Positions 11,567-22,040 are shown, numbered from the stretch's first letter. The stretch: DNA of 64,000 nt from Chaetoderma sp. LZ-2023a (GCA_034401795.1 CM067369.1:137094496-137158495), one strand, 5' to 3'. Notes: generated by a model from the letters alone, not told the origin. Made by a program: numbers and translations.

Positions 11567-12616
11567 TTAGAGCTGGGCGGTATTGATATTTACATGACGG
11601 TACCGGTACCATGAAAAAAATACTGCAGTACCACGGTATACTGTCATCTGAGCTTGAGGCATGCCACGAAATTAGAACAATTTTTTCCATTTCCTTTTCA
11701 CTTCCATCTCCAATCAACGGTAAATATAGGTAAAATAAACAAATCGGCTTCCTGATTTAGAGAAGAAAAACATGGCTATTGGGACTGTTTAGTTTCACGA
11801 TTTTATTAGGTCACTATTTTTATTGACGTAATCTCATTCACGGGAATATCGGTCAAAGGGTGTGGTCGACTCGCTAACTATAACCAGCTGTTTGAGACAT
11901 TGGGGTGCACTATTTTCAATCTGGATTGTTCTTGCTATTAATGCGTGCGACCAGCAAACGGTAAATTTTATTTTGGCAGTCGAGGGCTTTGATAAACAGA
12001 GTCCAGACAAAATCTGCGAGTATTTGAATGGGGCGAGTGCTGTACGCTTTTATTTCTGTTGGAGTCGTATATTCTGTTACTCGCGAAAACAGGCCTATAC
12101 ACATACATATAACACGACATTGAATATAGCCAATTCCAAAGCTTCTGATAATTACCGAGTACCCGATGTGCAGACTCGTTACTCGCCATGCTTCACGTGA
12201 ACAATGCGTGTAAAAAGCTATTTCCGCGAACTTCCGACGTGTAGCCAGTTGAAAAATGAATTACAAAAACTAAAACACTATAATTTTTAGGTGTCGTTAC
12301 TTAAACTGGATTTAATCTGTAAAGAAATTTCTTAAAACAAGCCAGAAAAATAAAAAATAACGACTTCAACGCTGCTCGTTGTTAATAAATTAGCACGTGA
12401 TCAAAACGGCGCGAGCAAATACTATGTTTTAGTAGATTTTCATTGATAAATTCAGCATAGTAATGTATTTTCCCACGGTCTAGTTCATGAACAACCAATC
12501 AGATACGTCTTTGCGAGATTGCTGTTGTGTTTGAATAGCACGCAGTTTGTATGTTATTTTGCTATTCTAGCGTGTTTGTTAGATGACAAAATGCTTGGAG
12601 TAATAAATTACAAATT
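11567..12616 (+). mobile_element. Probable hAT-like non-autonomous element inserted in the satellite
   Basis: The segment begins TTAGAGCTGGGCGGTATTGA and continues with the 'GACGGTACCGGTACC...CACGGTATAC' style seen at the ends of some hAT elements. It is bounded on both sides by 68-bp satellite. I cannot see a matching right TIR or an 8-bp duplication, and there is no transposase frame, so it is truncated or misassigned. Confidence 0.35.
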
Positions 12617-12858
12617 ACACTCTGGTATTAGTAGTCATTCTATGTGAAATCATAGTACAATGAAAGCATGGGCCTTCACAGTACACTCAGGTATTAGTAC
12701 AGTCATTCTATGTGAAATCATAGCACAATGAAAGCATGGGCCTTCACAGTACACTCGGGTATTAGTACAGTCATTCTATGTGAAATCATAGCACAATGAA
12801 AGCATGGGCCTTCACAGTACACTCTGGTATTAGTAGAGCCATTCTATGTGAAATCATA
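12617..12858 (+). repeat. 68-bp satellite array, about 3.5 units
   Basis: Unit starts (TATTAG) lie at 12,626, 12,692, 12,760 and 12,828, giving periods of 66, 68 and 68. Consensus begins TATTAGTACAGTCATTCTAT and ends CTTCACAGTACACTCTGG. Units differ by a few bases only, so the array is recently homogenised. Confidence 0.85.
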
Positions 12859-13870
12859 GAAGACTGTTGTTGCATCAACTAGTGAAATTACTATGATTCT
12901 TGTGCATGGCTAAATTTCTATAAACTGAGAATATTCGGAAAATATCAGATCATTATTAACTCGCCTGACCTGAAGGCCCAAGTGAGCCTATGCCATGGTG
13001 TTCATCCGTCGGTCAAATTGCATATCCTGGGTCAGCTTATGCAATCGTAATTTGGTTATAATGAATAACCTGGACAAATTTGCACAAGATTCATGTCGTT
13101 GATACATGTATAATTTTCAATTGGGCCGCTATGACATCAAAAGTGTCTGTTTTTTAAAGCAAAGTTGCCAACTGAAAGCTTTTACTGTTTGAGATTTAGC
13201 AAAATAGACAACAATCGGCCAGTAGAACCAGAGTTATTCACAGTGTCCAATTTGAAGAAATTATTGCTGAAAGCTGTTGCATTGTGATTTTTACCCAAAG
13301 GAAGTCGAAGCACTCCATTCTCATATTAACCCTTGCGTCTGGCGATGCAGGTAAAAAATCATGACAGTTATGGCCGATTATGAGACAAATGCTGACAGAG
13401 TGAGCTTATGCCGTGGTGGTCGTGACTCAGTTGTCTGTCAAATCGCATCTTCTATGACCAATTTCAGGCAAATTTGTCTGGGAGAATCTTATCGTGTGAG
13501 CAGGTCTCGATTATAAGACTAACCTGTTAACCCGAGGATAGTAGAATTTCATATGGGCTAGTAAAACTGCACCTGCACTAACCTGTCTGGGTTAGTTGCT
13601 CTCAAAAGAGGAAATACAAAAAAATATGATTCCAATGTCATTATGTTGAGTACCCACCAAAGGCAGCAACGGCTTTCCAGACAAACTAATTTCAAAATAT
13701 TCAACGGCTTCTCTGTATCAGTGATTGGATTAAAGAAGTGATCAGCTTTGAGCTTACAAACACTGGGTTAGTAAAGTTTGCTGCGGGATAGTAAAATCAA
13801 TGACGCACTATCCTGTCTAGGTTAGTAGAACAAATCCTTAAAATCTACCCCTGGGTGTTAGGCTCCAGAA
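12859..13870. repeat. Decayed dispersed repeats (bivalve-type), no gene
   Basis: Contains reverse-orientation fragments of the 'gtgagcttatgcc' repeat (12,961-13,060; 13,395-13,460) and the right half of a family-B hairpin (13,665-13,725: AACTAATTTCAAAATATTCA). No reading frame of interest. Confidence 0.4.
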
Positions 13871-14160
13871 CATCTCTTCAGAATTCTGATTGATCCATAA
13901 ATTGATCGGTGAAAATCTTAGATTTTATAAATGATTTACTGGAAATTGTCAAAATGCATCTCCTTGGTGGATTTCAACAAAATTTGGCTATAAGAACCGT
14001 ATGGTGCTACGCTTCAGAACTTCGATTAGTCAGTTTTGGGGTGAAAATCTTGGATTCTATTAAAAAGTTCCCGGAAATTGTCAAAATGCATCTCCTCAGC
14101 CGCTGGTTGCTTTTAACCAAATTTAACTAGGTGGACGCTCCAGAAGTTCTATTCAGAAAT
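13871..14160 (+). repeat. Tandem repeat of about 130 bp, two units
   Basis: Two successive units share GAAAATCTTRGATTYTAT and GGAAATTGTCAAAATGCATC, then TTTAACCAAATTT-type segments. A reverse-orientation relative lies at 29,780-30,220. Confidence 0.5.
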
Positions 14161-14171
14161 TTGATTGGTCA

Positions 14172-14385
14172 GATGTCTCATCCTTAACCATTTACCCCTC
14201 AAATTCTTCAAAATAAGTATCAATTTTCTCAGAAAATGTCCATTTGCAGGTCAAGATTATTTTTGAAAATTTATCACTGGAATGACTGGCTTGATTATCG
14301 AGCCAGTCATTCCAGTAGTAAATTTACAAAATAGTATTCTACTGGAGTCCTGGTCTGAAAATGGACATTTCTCAGATCTACCGCA
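14172..14385. mobile_element. TTAA foldback element family A copy
   Basis: CTTAACCATTTACCCCTCAA start; centre is TGGAATGACTGGCT...GAGCCAGTCATTCCAG; arms CATTTGCAGGTCAAG and GAAAATGGACATTTCTCAGA. The right terminal TTAA is not clear. Confidence 0.6.
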
Positions 14386-16013
14386 GAAGCAATTTTTTGG
14401 GTGGCGCGAGTATTATTGGGTTAATCAATTCCTGATTTTAACCAAATTCGGCCAGGAGTACCCCATATTGAGTGCCTGGAATTTTAACTGATCCATTTTC
14501 AGGTGAACATCTTGTTCTTGAAAATAACATCACAGGAAGTGCTTACAGTTCAGGCAGAAACTCCTGATATTTCATCGATAACTAAGGGTGATTAAAGTTT
14601 GTTCAAAAGAAATTGATCAGTGATAAAACATGGCTGTCATGGACCAATCATAATTTACTGTTTGGTGGCCATGTTGGTTCTTTATTGGTTCAATGGAACC
14701 TTTCATTCGATCTGATTGTGCATTATCAGTGTTCACTACAGGTAGGCAACCATTGGGTGCATGAGAAAAGAGTCAAGAAGATTGTCAATGTTTCCTCCTG
14801 TGGTAAGATAATCCACCACTGAGCCGTGAACTGGGCTCGTGGTTTAAGTAGTCCATTGTTGAGAACCATGCCACTCCCTTAAATTTGATTTTAAATTATT
14901 TGTTTGTTTGATATATTTATCATGTCGATATTTTCAAGGTAACATTCATGATTTATGCCAGGTTTACAATTCTATCAGTGTTCACTCAAGGAGCTTAAAC
15001 TTATATAAGCCTATCGGCTCAGCTTTAGCCCGTTTCCCAGATGTGTTGGCTTTCAAGATTCAAAATTATTATCATAACAGCTAAATTTTGTACATAGGCT
15101 TTAATCTTTAAAAAGGAAATAGTGTATGATTTCCAAAAATTTAAAAGCCAAATCATACTTGGGAAATGGATATCTATAAAGAAATCCATAAGTTTTAAGT
15201 TTATGAAAAGTCAATTATTGACCCATTCACTACTGGTAAGCAACTATCCCATTTAATTACTAAATGCCAATTTATCAATGTTCAAACAGTTTGGACACAT
15301 TGACAAATTGACATTTAATAACTACATAATATTTTAATGGCAATTTGATATAAATGTGTTGCTGCCGATGATTTTGACACATTTCATTTTTACAGAACCT
15401 CGAGAAAGTTTATTTCAGATAAAGGGGTTTCCTTCTTTCGTGTTTATTATTGCTCATTAATATGTATGAGCTGAAAGAATGCGGGTTTTATCCAATCATT
15501 ATCGCGATTCGGGCATTCCTGTGAAGGAATCGTTTATTGGACTCGATTTACCCGTTTGTTGCTGGAAAGAAGATACGACGAACCTTCGATTCGCGCAATG
15601 CTAAATGCTAGTGGGATGTATTGGCGATTGAGCTATCGCTAAAAATCATTTAATATTAGAAAATATATTCTAATATGTACAGCGGGATTTTAGAACACGA
15701 TTCACAATTCTTTTTTTATATGAGAATCAATAGTACGATGCATTTTTCTAGCGTTGAATGTGAAAATTCATGTATGTTTAACACATGTATGCCTACCACC
15801 GAGACCCCCGAAATCTCAATACTATCGCTCGGCAAACATTGCCAAAGTTTAATCTGATGGAAATTAATCGAAGGATAAATTATTCACATGTTTTTCGATA
15901 TCGTACTACGCATCTTTGTGTCATTTTAACAAAATTAATTGCATAAATATATCTAAATGCAACTTTTCTCCTTGCCAGTCGGACTAAATCACACGTTAAC
16001 GACTAGAGGGAAT
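14386..16013. other. Intergenic or intronic stretch with no gene seen
   Basis: AT-rich sequence up to the left edge of the DIRS element. 15,420-15,640 is locally richer in CpG (cgcgattcggg, gattcgcgcaatgc), so a regulatory role is possible, but I find no exon with both splice borders. Confidence 0.35.
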
Positions 16014-16051
16014 TGCAGGAAATGTCAATTTCCCTTTCTCCGAGATCTAAC

Positions 16052-16210
16052 AATACTCACCATTCTGTTACTTCTGATATACAGCTGGCCCTGACAGCAG
16101 CTCTAGGATTATAGACTTAGAAAGCTTTACCGACTCCTGGGAACCGGGTACTCGGCTCCCAACTGCCGAGTACCCGTTTACCATAGAGCTCATATTGTTT
16201 GCATAGCCAC
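16052..16210 (+). repeat. Left inverted terminal repeat of the DIRS element
   Basis: AATACTCACCATTCTGTTAC... is reverse complementary to 22,441-22,600 with only a few mismatches. It embeds a hairpin GGGTACTCGG...CCGAGTACCC (16,147-16,176). Confidence 0.88.
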
Positions 16211-16261
16211 TAAACAAGAGAAAACTATGGCTTGCCTCCGTGGGGCTGGGAGGCTGGGTCC

Positions 16262-16364
16262 GTAACAGAATGGTGAGTATTGTTAGATCTCGGAGAAAGG
16301 GAAATTGACATTTCCTGCATTCTCCTTCGATCAATACTCACCATTCTGTTACTTCTGATATACA
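16262..16364. repeat. Internal complementary region (ICR) of the DIRS element
   Basis: Bases 16,262-16,319 are the reverse complement of the left end 16,014-16,073; bases 16,319-16,364 match the reverse complement of the right end (22,572-22,614) with one mismatch. The junction ...TTTCCTGCA|TTCTCC... marks where the two ends meet in the circular intermediate and fixes the element's borders. Confidence 0.88.
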
Positions 16365-16864
16365 CCAGATTTGATCAGTAACCTGGTGGGAAGGGGCAAG
16401 CCATAAATGCTAATTTTGCCCCTTGGAGAAAGATTTTAGACTTCAAACTTGACTAACGGAGACCTAAAAGGACCGTCAAGTTCACGGAACCGAATTACAT
16501 TCGCGTCACGGCCCCCCCACCCCTTTTTCCTCCTAAGAAAAGGGAGAGAACTAACGAACATGTATCTCGCCTGAAAACACCAATATGCCAAGAGGGTTAA
16601 CTACTCCCTGCATATTCCATGTATTAGCCTGGGAATGAGCATGAATATATAAAATGAATTAACATGATACATATACATAATACAAAAAACTCTCACTTAT
16701 TGAATTACCTTATGATAACAGGACTTCAGACGTACCGCCTCCAACCATTCACCGGTTCGGCCATCAGTGACACAATCTGGTTGACATCCTCTCGCCTGAC
16801 CATGCCTGCTTTAGGTTCTTTTCTTACCGAAGTGAAAAAAGGGGAAAAGCAGTGTGGTCACTAA
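16365..16864 (-). other. 3' untranslated region of the DIRS element
   Basis: Between the ICR and the recombinase stop codon. It contains a C-rich run (about 16,510-16,530). No additional reading frame is supported. Confidence 0.5.
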
Positions 16865-18052
16865 CTATCGTTTCAAAACAGCTAAAGCGAGTGGATTGGC
16901 TGAGTCTGACACATCCCTCATATAGTAATCCGTAAATGAGGACTCACAGTGCCATTGTGCAACGGCCATGATGTCCTCTAACGGAACACCATTGTAAAGG
17001 GCGGTCGAGGCGGCTATTCCTCTGACATCGTGTGCCCTTACGCCCTGCACCTGGTGCCCAGTCGCCATCTCGTGAGTAGTCTGAATGCATTCGACCACCC
17101 AACGAGAGATAGTATCCATGGATGCGGCACCATAAGGCTTTTTATGGCAGATCCACAGATGTCTATCGTTCGACCGTAACGAGTCAGTCCGTTTCTTGTA
17201 CTTAGTCAAAGCACGGACTGGGCACCAGACACTGGCATCACGATCAAACCTAGTTAACTTCGGTATAATGATCGGTTTGCCGGGATATCTCAAAGATTGG
17301 TTCTTTGACATAAACTCTGCTCTTGGCAGAAGACGCAGACCTTCTCCAGAAACAATAAATCGGTTCCTCTCTGCCGAAAGCGCATGGATCTCACTGCGCC
17401 TTCTAGCTGAGGAAGCTGCCAATAGAAAGACCGCCTTTAGAGTCAAATGCTTTAGACTAGCCGAACGCAACGGTTCGAAAGGGTGCTTGGCCAGTACATT
17501 AAGCACTAAAGATAGACTCCAGGCTGGAATGACTACCGGTTGTCTCGGGCGGAGATTGCTCATTCCCTTCAACATCACATTTAACTGGGCCACCTCTGGA
17601 CTATCCCTGTTGGCTAGACAAGGGATAACTGATGCCAAAGCTGACTTGTATCCAACAACTGTGACGGGAGCTAGTCCTGAAAAGAACAGATCACAGAGAA
17701 AGTCTGCTATTTGCTGAATAGTGGATTGAAAGGTATCAATACCCTTTTCTTCACACCAGTCTGCAAATCTGTTAACCTTGTTGTTATATGACTTGAAGGT
17801 TGACCTCCTTCTCGCAGCCGCGATGAAATCAGCAGCCTGTCGAGAAAAGCCTTCCGACGTGGAACGTTGTTTGACAACATCCACGCAGTCAATTTGAACA
17901 TTTCGGGACGTTCGTTTAGGAAGCGTCCCTTGGCCTGGGAGATTATGTTCGGAATCTCGGGCAACTGCACAGGATTTTCCACCAGCAGATCTAGAAGATC
18001 CGTGAACCACGCCCTGCTCGGCCAATACGGCGCTATTAGCAGGACGAGACAC
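16865..18052 (-). CDS. DIRS tyrosine recombinase
   Basis: 395 codons from the first Met. It is a lambda-integrase-fold recombinase that would insert the circular element DNA. The N-terminal half has a SAM-like core-binding region (RRSTFKSYNNKVNRFADWC). The catalytic half shows Arg I in SSARRRSEIHAL (about 211-222), a His-x-x-Arg box in HDVRGIAAS, the second His/Trp region in AQWHCESSF and the nucleophile Tyr in FTDYYMRDV near the C-terminus. All key residues are present and the frame is intact. The start overlaps the end of the RT frame (17,707-18,052) in a different frame, as in other DIRS elements; the natural start may be upstream or reached by frameshift. Confidence 0.88.
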   Translation of the reverse strand: MSRPANSAVLAEQGVVHGSSRSAGGKSCAVARDSEHNLPGQGTLPKRTSRNVQIDCVDVVKQRSTSEGFSRQAADFIAAARRRSTFKSYNNKVNRFADWCEEKGIDTFQSTIQQIADFLCDLFFSGLAPVTVVGYKSALASVIPCLANRDSPEVAQLNVMLKGMSNLRPRQPVVIPAWSLSLVLNVLAKHPFEPLRSASLKHLTLKAVFLLAASSARRRSEIHALSAERNRFIVSGEGLRLLPRAEFMSKNQSLRYPGKPIIIPKLTRFDRDASVWCPVRALTKYKKRTDSLRSNDRHLWICHKKPYGAASMDTISRWVVECIQTTHEMATGHQVQGVRAHDVRGIAASTALYNGVPLEDIMAVAQWHCESSFTDYYMRDVSDSANPLALAVLKR

Positions 18053-19620
18053 GGTTCCTCCCTGACCTTCACCAATACCTTCGGTAGAAGAATGGTGGGT
18101 GGGTACACGTAGCGTGCATCCCTCTCCAGCTTATCGCCAGAGCGTCTGTATCGACGGCATTTGGATCTGGAATCGGCGAGACATATGTCATGATTTGAGC
18201 ATTTTCCTTTGTGGCGAACAAGTCCACGTTGGGTTTGCCCCAATGCTCGAAGATCCGTCGCAGAACCGGAGGGTTGAGGGACCATTCTGTTGGCAAGATT
18301 CTGTCTGCGAGACAAAGCATCCGCCAGAATGTTCAATCGGCCAGGAATATGAGCTGCTTTCAAAACAACCAAGTAATTCCTGCACCATTGAATCAAGTGC
18401 CACACCCTGATGCACAGGGTGGGCGACCTGGTCCCGCCTTGGCGATTTATATATGATACTACTGTCGAATTGTCCGACCGTATCAATATCACCTTGCCCC
18501 TGATCATCGGAAGGAACTCTTCCAACGCCAGTTCCACTGCCATCATTTCCAACAGATTGATATGCAGCTGACTCTCCGGGACAGTCCATGTGCCCGAGAC
18601 CTGGTGTTCTCCCAGGCAGGCACCCCACCCTTCCAGCGATGCATCAGTGTAGACGGACAGCTGGGGGTGGGGTAGGTGCAGCGAAACCCCTAATAGGAGA
18701 TTCTGACGCTGTTTCCACCATACAAGATGCGACATTATCGGCTCCAAAACTGGCACCAGTTTTGACAGGGGTTCTGTTCTCTGTTTCCACAGAGACATCA
18801 GATACAACTGGATAGGCCTTCGCATTAGAGCAGCGTACGGGATAACCTGCTCCATGGAGACCATCATGCCCAGCATCTGAAGGAACCGCCTCGCCTGAAT
18901 GTGGTTTCCCACTCGAAAACTCCTGAGGATGGCTAACAGAGACACCACTCTGGGCTCTGACGGGTAAACCCTGCCCTCCTCGAGGTCGAATCGCATCCCC
19001 AAATAAACGAAATGTTGAGTGGGCGTCAACTCGGATTTCTCCTCGTTGACTATCCAGCCTAGATCTGAAAGTAACTTCAGAGTCAGAGCAGTATCCACGT
19101 TCAACCTGGCTGCCGAGTCTGCCTTGAGCAGCCAGTCGTCTATGTAGGTGTGTAGCGCCACGTTCTCTTTTCTGAGAAACGCTGTCACCGCAAGGACCAC
19201 TCTTGTGAAAACCCTCGGAGCTGTCGACAGGCCGAACGGGAGAACTGTAAACTCCCATACTTGATTCTGAAACGCAAATCTCAGAAACCTGTGCCAACTC
19301 CGATTCATAGGAATGTGGAAATATGCATCTTTCAGATCGATCGATACACACCACATTCCTTTCCTCAATCCCGCCATTACCGACCTCAGCGTTTCCATCT
19401 GGAACCGAGGCGTATGGATAAACCAATTTAATGGCCTGAGATTGAGTATGGGTCTCCATCCCCCTGTGCTCTTGGGGACAAGGAACATGTTTGAATAGAA
19501 GCCTGGAGTGTTTCGGTTTGCTGGTTTTATTGCTCCCTTCAGAAGCAAACCCGACACTTCCTTTTGAACGGCTTCTAACTTGTCTGGCTCCCTTGGTACG
19601 GGTGTCCAGACAGGTGCCAA
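17707..19620 (-). CDS. DIRS reverse transcriptase-RNase H (frame disturbed)
   Basis: 637 codons. RT fingers and palm: KSTGGWRPILNLRPLNWFI, then catalytic Asp in VSIDLKDAYFHIP (about 93-105), VLPFGLSTAPRVFTR, and the YIDDWLL box (about 160). RNase H begins at LSVYTDASLEGWG (about 323), with catalytic acids in INLLEMMAVELAL and IRSDNSTVVSYI. Downstream, the expected 'VDLFAT...DTDAL...W' region is out of frame between about 18,110 and 18,310, while the flanks (ADALSRRQN and YVYPPTILL) are in frame: two compensating indels. At the N-terminal side the link segment (RLMRFVEAWRGV, LGWLSQGYMPEWW) is in another frame, joined near 19,615. The copy is therefore probably inactive. Confidence 0.85.
   Translation of the reverse strand: MAPVWTPVPREPDKLEAVQKEVSGLLLKGAIKPANRNTPGFYSNMFLVPKSTGGWRPILNLRPLNWFIHTPRFQMETLRSVMAGLRKGMWCVSIDLKDAYFHIPMNRSWHRFLRFAFQNQVWEFTVLPFGLSTAPRVFTRVVLAVTAFLRKENVALHTYIDDWLLKADSAARLNVDTALTLKLLSDLGWIVNEEKSELTPTQHFVYLGMRFDLEEGRVYPSEPRVVSLLAILRSFRVGNHIQARRFLQMLGMMVSMEQVIPYAALMRRPIQLYLMSLWKQRTEPLSKLVPVLEPIMSHLVWWKQRQNLLLGVSLHLPHPQLSVYTDASLEGWGACLGEHQVSGTWTVPESQLHINLLEMMAVELALEEFLPMIRGKVILIRSDNSTVVSYINRQGGTRSPTLCIRVWHLIQWCRNYLVVLKAAHIPGRLNILADALSRRQNLANRMVPQPSGSATDLRALGQTQRGLVRHKGKCSNHDICLADSRSKCRRYRRSGDKLERDARYVYPPTILLPKVLVKVREEPCLVLLIAPYWPSRAWFTDLLDLLVENPVQLPEIPNIISQAKGRFLNERPEMFKLTAWMLSNNVPRRKAFLDRLLISSRLREGGQPSSHITTRLTDLQTGVKKRVLIPFNPLFSK
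18069..18320 (-). pseudogene. Displaced-frame segment of the DIRS RT C-terminal region
   Basis: This frame carries the family-typical LPTEWSLNP, GKPNVDLFATKEN and NAVDTDALAISWRG motifs that belong inside the RT-RNase H polypeptide. It is offset from the main frame by an indel at each side (near 18,305 and 18,113). It is evidence for damage, not a separate gene. Confidence 0.75.
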
Positions 19621-19922
19621 AGAACAGATTTTGTGGCGGAAAGTCCCACCACTCCGGCATGTAACCCTGGGATAACCATCCCAGGACCAGACTGTCTGAC
19701 GTCACACCTCGCCAGGCCTCGACGAAACGCATGAGCCTTCCACCCACCATAGACGCCTCGACGTCTAACGGGGTTGTCCGGCTCGCAGTCCACCCTCCCC
19801 CCCCCTTTCTTAACGAGAGAGAGTGAGAACCATTTCGTTCTAGGCACGACGGGTATAACTGGCACCGCTGTTCCTGTCGCACAGGCGCGGTCCAGGCGGA
19901 TATGAAAGGAGCTTTCGTACCC
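19575..19922 (-). pseudogene. Frame-shifted N-terminal segment of the DIRS RT polyprotein
   Basis: GGRLMRFVEAWRGVTSDSLV and LGWLSQGYMPEWWDFPP are the segment that normally precedes the RT fingers in DIRS polyproteins. They lie in the frame open from 20,011 downward, different from the RT frame that starts near 19,615. A frameshift or indel separates them. Confidence 0.6.
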
Positions 19923-21971
19923 TCAGGTACGCTTCGGCCCCTTCTGTCCGCCCTTTGAGGCCTTACCCTTCCCCTTGCCCTTCCCGCCCCTAGGGCGGTC
20001 AGGAGCAACATTGGGGAGGGTAGGCGCCTCTACGACCTTCCTGGGCTTCTTCGCCGGCGGTGGCTCTGAAAACCCAGCTGAAGCAGAAGTCACAACAGGC
20101 CTGGCTTTCGCCTTGCCCTTATGCTTCTTCTGCTTCTTTGAAGGCTGTCCCGTTAGCGGTTTCCCCACAGCCCCTAGTGCGTGCGCTTGCCGCACTAGCT
20201 CTAGCTGTAGGTTTACCGCTAACCGATTCTGCGCGATACTGGCGGTGTCCTCTAAGATGGCCCGCGCTTGGCCACCGAAGATACTAGGCCCTGTCAGGGG
20301 CGTCCCAAGAAGACGCTCCCTGACTGCCGTAGCCGGACGCATATGGTCAATGACCATTTGCCTCCTGGACTTCGTCACTCGCGCTTGCACCCTTGCCAAT
20401 GCGTCCATTGACAGCACCAAGCCGTCATTAACACATGAAAGTGCCACAGGTGGCACAGGGTGGCCTGCCCCCGCTTCAGCCCACACAGACTGAAGGAGAC
20501 GATAAGAGTGGTTGACAGCACTCATAGCTGCCCTCACACCCTCATCACATAGGGACAGGACTTCTTCCTGGTGTACTTGGGATTTATCCACTAGTGCCGG
20601 ACCGGGGCCACCCGACCCGGCACTCTGGACTCCCAATACCCATCGGTCATCCTCCGTGACCGACGGGACTACACCATACCTGTCGTATTCCCCCCGCGGA
20701 ATACGACATCTTGCCCGCACCTCCCTGGAGGCCGCAGGGAGCTGACCCTTGGTCATTAGTTGTTTGCTATAAATAGCATCCAACAAATCTATGAACCATG
20801 GATCCAGTCCCACTGACTGGATCCGGGCCGCGGGCAAAATCCCCGTCCTAATCGACGCAACCGACGGACGGGGCGCATCTTCATCGGCCGTGGCCGAAAC
20901 CACAGACGGGTCAACCCTGGCTAGCCATGCCAGAGCATCCGACCAATCTACCTCCGACGAAGACACCCCCGCAAACACGTCACCCGTTGACGTGCTCACG
21001 GGTCTGCCAGCCACGGCTGACACGCCAGGCACTCCGCTACCACACGGTTCCACCGCCACCCCATGGAACACTCCGGTCCATGGGGTAGGTCCGCACGGAA
21101 AACCGTACGGACCCGTAACAGTCGCGGAACCGTAGCCGGACGCCAACGGCACCCCACGTCCGGCTGCCGGACCAGGCGAGATAGGTGAGTACCACGCCTG
21201 GCCCGGCACACCCGTTCCCGTGACGGCTGGTGACAAACCAAGCCGCCCGGAACCGGTGCACGGTAACGGATTGGCCTCAGCCGCAGGCGGAGCCGCTGAC
21301 CTGGCTTGCGCCAAACCAGACAAATGGAGGCCGGTTCCGTCCAGGACGGAATCAACCTCCATATTCTCCACCTGCGGCTTTACGGGCCGCAACAACCTCT
21401 CCTCCTCGGCCTCCTCATCTTCATACTCCGAAGAGCCGTCACTAGACGAGTCAACCGTGGAGCCGTCCTGGCGGACGGCTCCCACACCTGACGGACCGGC
21501 CACCGCTACTGGACCACCCGGAGGTGGCCGCAGAGAGACAGAACCCGTCTGGCCGAAGCCAGACGGGACTGCCAGGGGGCCGTATGAGACGGCCCCCTCG
21601 GTAACCAGTCCAGAATCCTGTCCGAGGACAGGATCCGTACCAGGCATGGGGAGAAACGGCCCCCCAACCTTTGGTAGCAGGGATGACACCAGCGTGGGCA
21701 GAACGCTATGCAGAAAACCCTGCATAGCCGGACCAAACCACACTGGCGGTGCCATCTCCGCCACCTCCAGCTGGGGACGTGGAGCACCCCCACCGGCCGA
21801 ACCGGGCGCTCCACGATTTTGTCTCGGACCGCCTGACCCCGCGTCAGACCCAGCCAAGTCCTTCTGGGCAAGGAACTTAACCATCATTTCGACGGACCAC
21901 ACTGCACAAACATTACACCTATGATCTATATTACACAGGGAACACCTAAAACAAGCATGGTCCTTGAACAT
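19923..21971 (-). CDS. DIRS Gag-like protein
   Basis: 682 codons from the chosen Met. The N-terminus is a Cys/His cluster (HACFRCSLCNIDHRCNVC); the frame stays open upstream and adds CDECH, so the true start is before 21,971. The middle is Gly/Pro/Ser-rich, GC-rich and low in complexity. A more conserved helical part (IQSVGLDPWFIDLLDAIYSK; RVTKSRRQMVIDHMRPATAV) follows, and the C-terminus is strongly basic (KKQKKHKGKAKAR, GGKGKGKGKASKGG), fit for nucleic-acid binding or a nuclear signal. By position and composition it is the structural Gag of the element. It ends close to the start of the RT polyprotein. Intact frame. Confidence 0.8.
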   Translation of the reverse strand: MFKDHACFRCSLCNIDHRCNVCAVWSVEMMVKFLAQKDLAGSDAGSGGPRQNRGAPGSAGGGAPRPQLEVAEMAPPVWFGPAMQGFLHSVLPTLVSSLLPKVGGPFLPMPGTDPVLGQDSGLVTEGAVSYGPLAVPSGFGQTGSVSLRPPPGGPVAVAGPSGVGAVRQDGSTVDSSSDGSSEYEDEEAEEERLLRPVKPQVENMEVDSVLDGTGLHLSGLAQARSAAPPAAEANPLPCTGSGRLGLSPAVTGTGVPGQAWYSPISPGPAAGRGVPLASGYGSATVTGPYGFPCGPTPWTGVFHGVAVEPCGSGVPGVSAVAGRPVSTSTGDVFAGVSSSEVDWSDALAWLARVDPSVVSATADEDAPRPSVASIRTGILPAARIQSVGLDPWFIDLLDAIYSKQLMTKGQLPAASREVRARCRIPRGEYDRYGVVPSVTEDDRWVLGVQSAGSGGPGPALVDKSQVHQEEVLSLCDEGVRAAMSAVNHSYRLLQSVWAEAGAGHPVPPVALSCVNDGLVLSMDALARVQARVTKSRRQMVIDHMRPATAVRERLLGTPLTGPSIFGGQARAILEDTASIAQNRLAVNLQLELVRQAHALGAVGKPLTGQPSKKQKKHKGKAKARPVVTSASAGFSEPPPAKKPRKVVEAPTLPNVAPDRPRGGKGKGKGKASKGGQKGPKRT

Positions 21972-22022
21972 TACACGGACAAATTTATGGCATTCGTCAC
22001 ATGATGGCGGGGCTGGCTTGGC

Positions 22023-22040
22023 CTATAAAATAAGCACAAA
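22023..22040 (-). other. Candidate splice acceptor before DIRS gag
   Basis: On the minus strand, TTGTGCTTATTTTATAG is immediately followed by GCCAAGCCAGCCCCG, in frame with the upstream extension of Gag that supplies the CDECH zinc ligands. A spliced Gag leader would explain the absence of an in-frame Met before the zinc cluster. Inference only. Confidence 0.35.

Noticed and set aside
18644..20011. 455-codon minus-strand frame overlapping the DIRS RT
   Set aside because: Only its N-terminal link segment (RLMRFVEAWRGV...) is family-typical; the rest is the RT gene in the wrong frame.
21220..21924. 234-codon plus-strand frame inside DIRS gag
   Set aside because: Antisense shadow produced by GC-rich, Pro/Gly-rich gag coding sequence.
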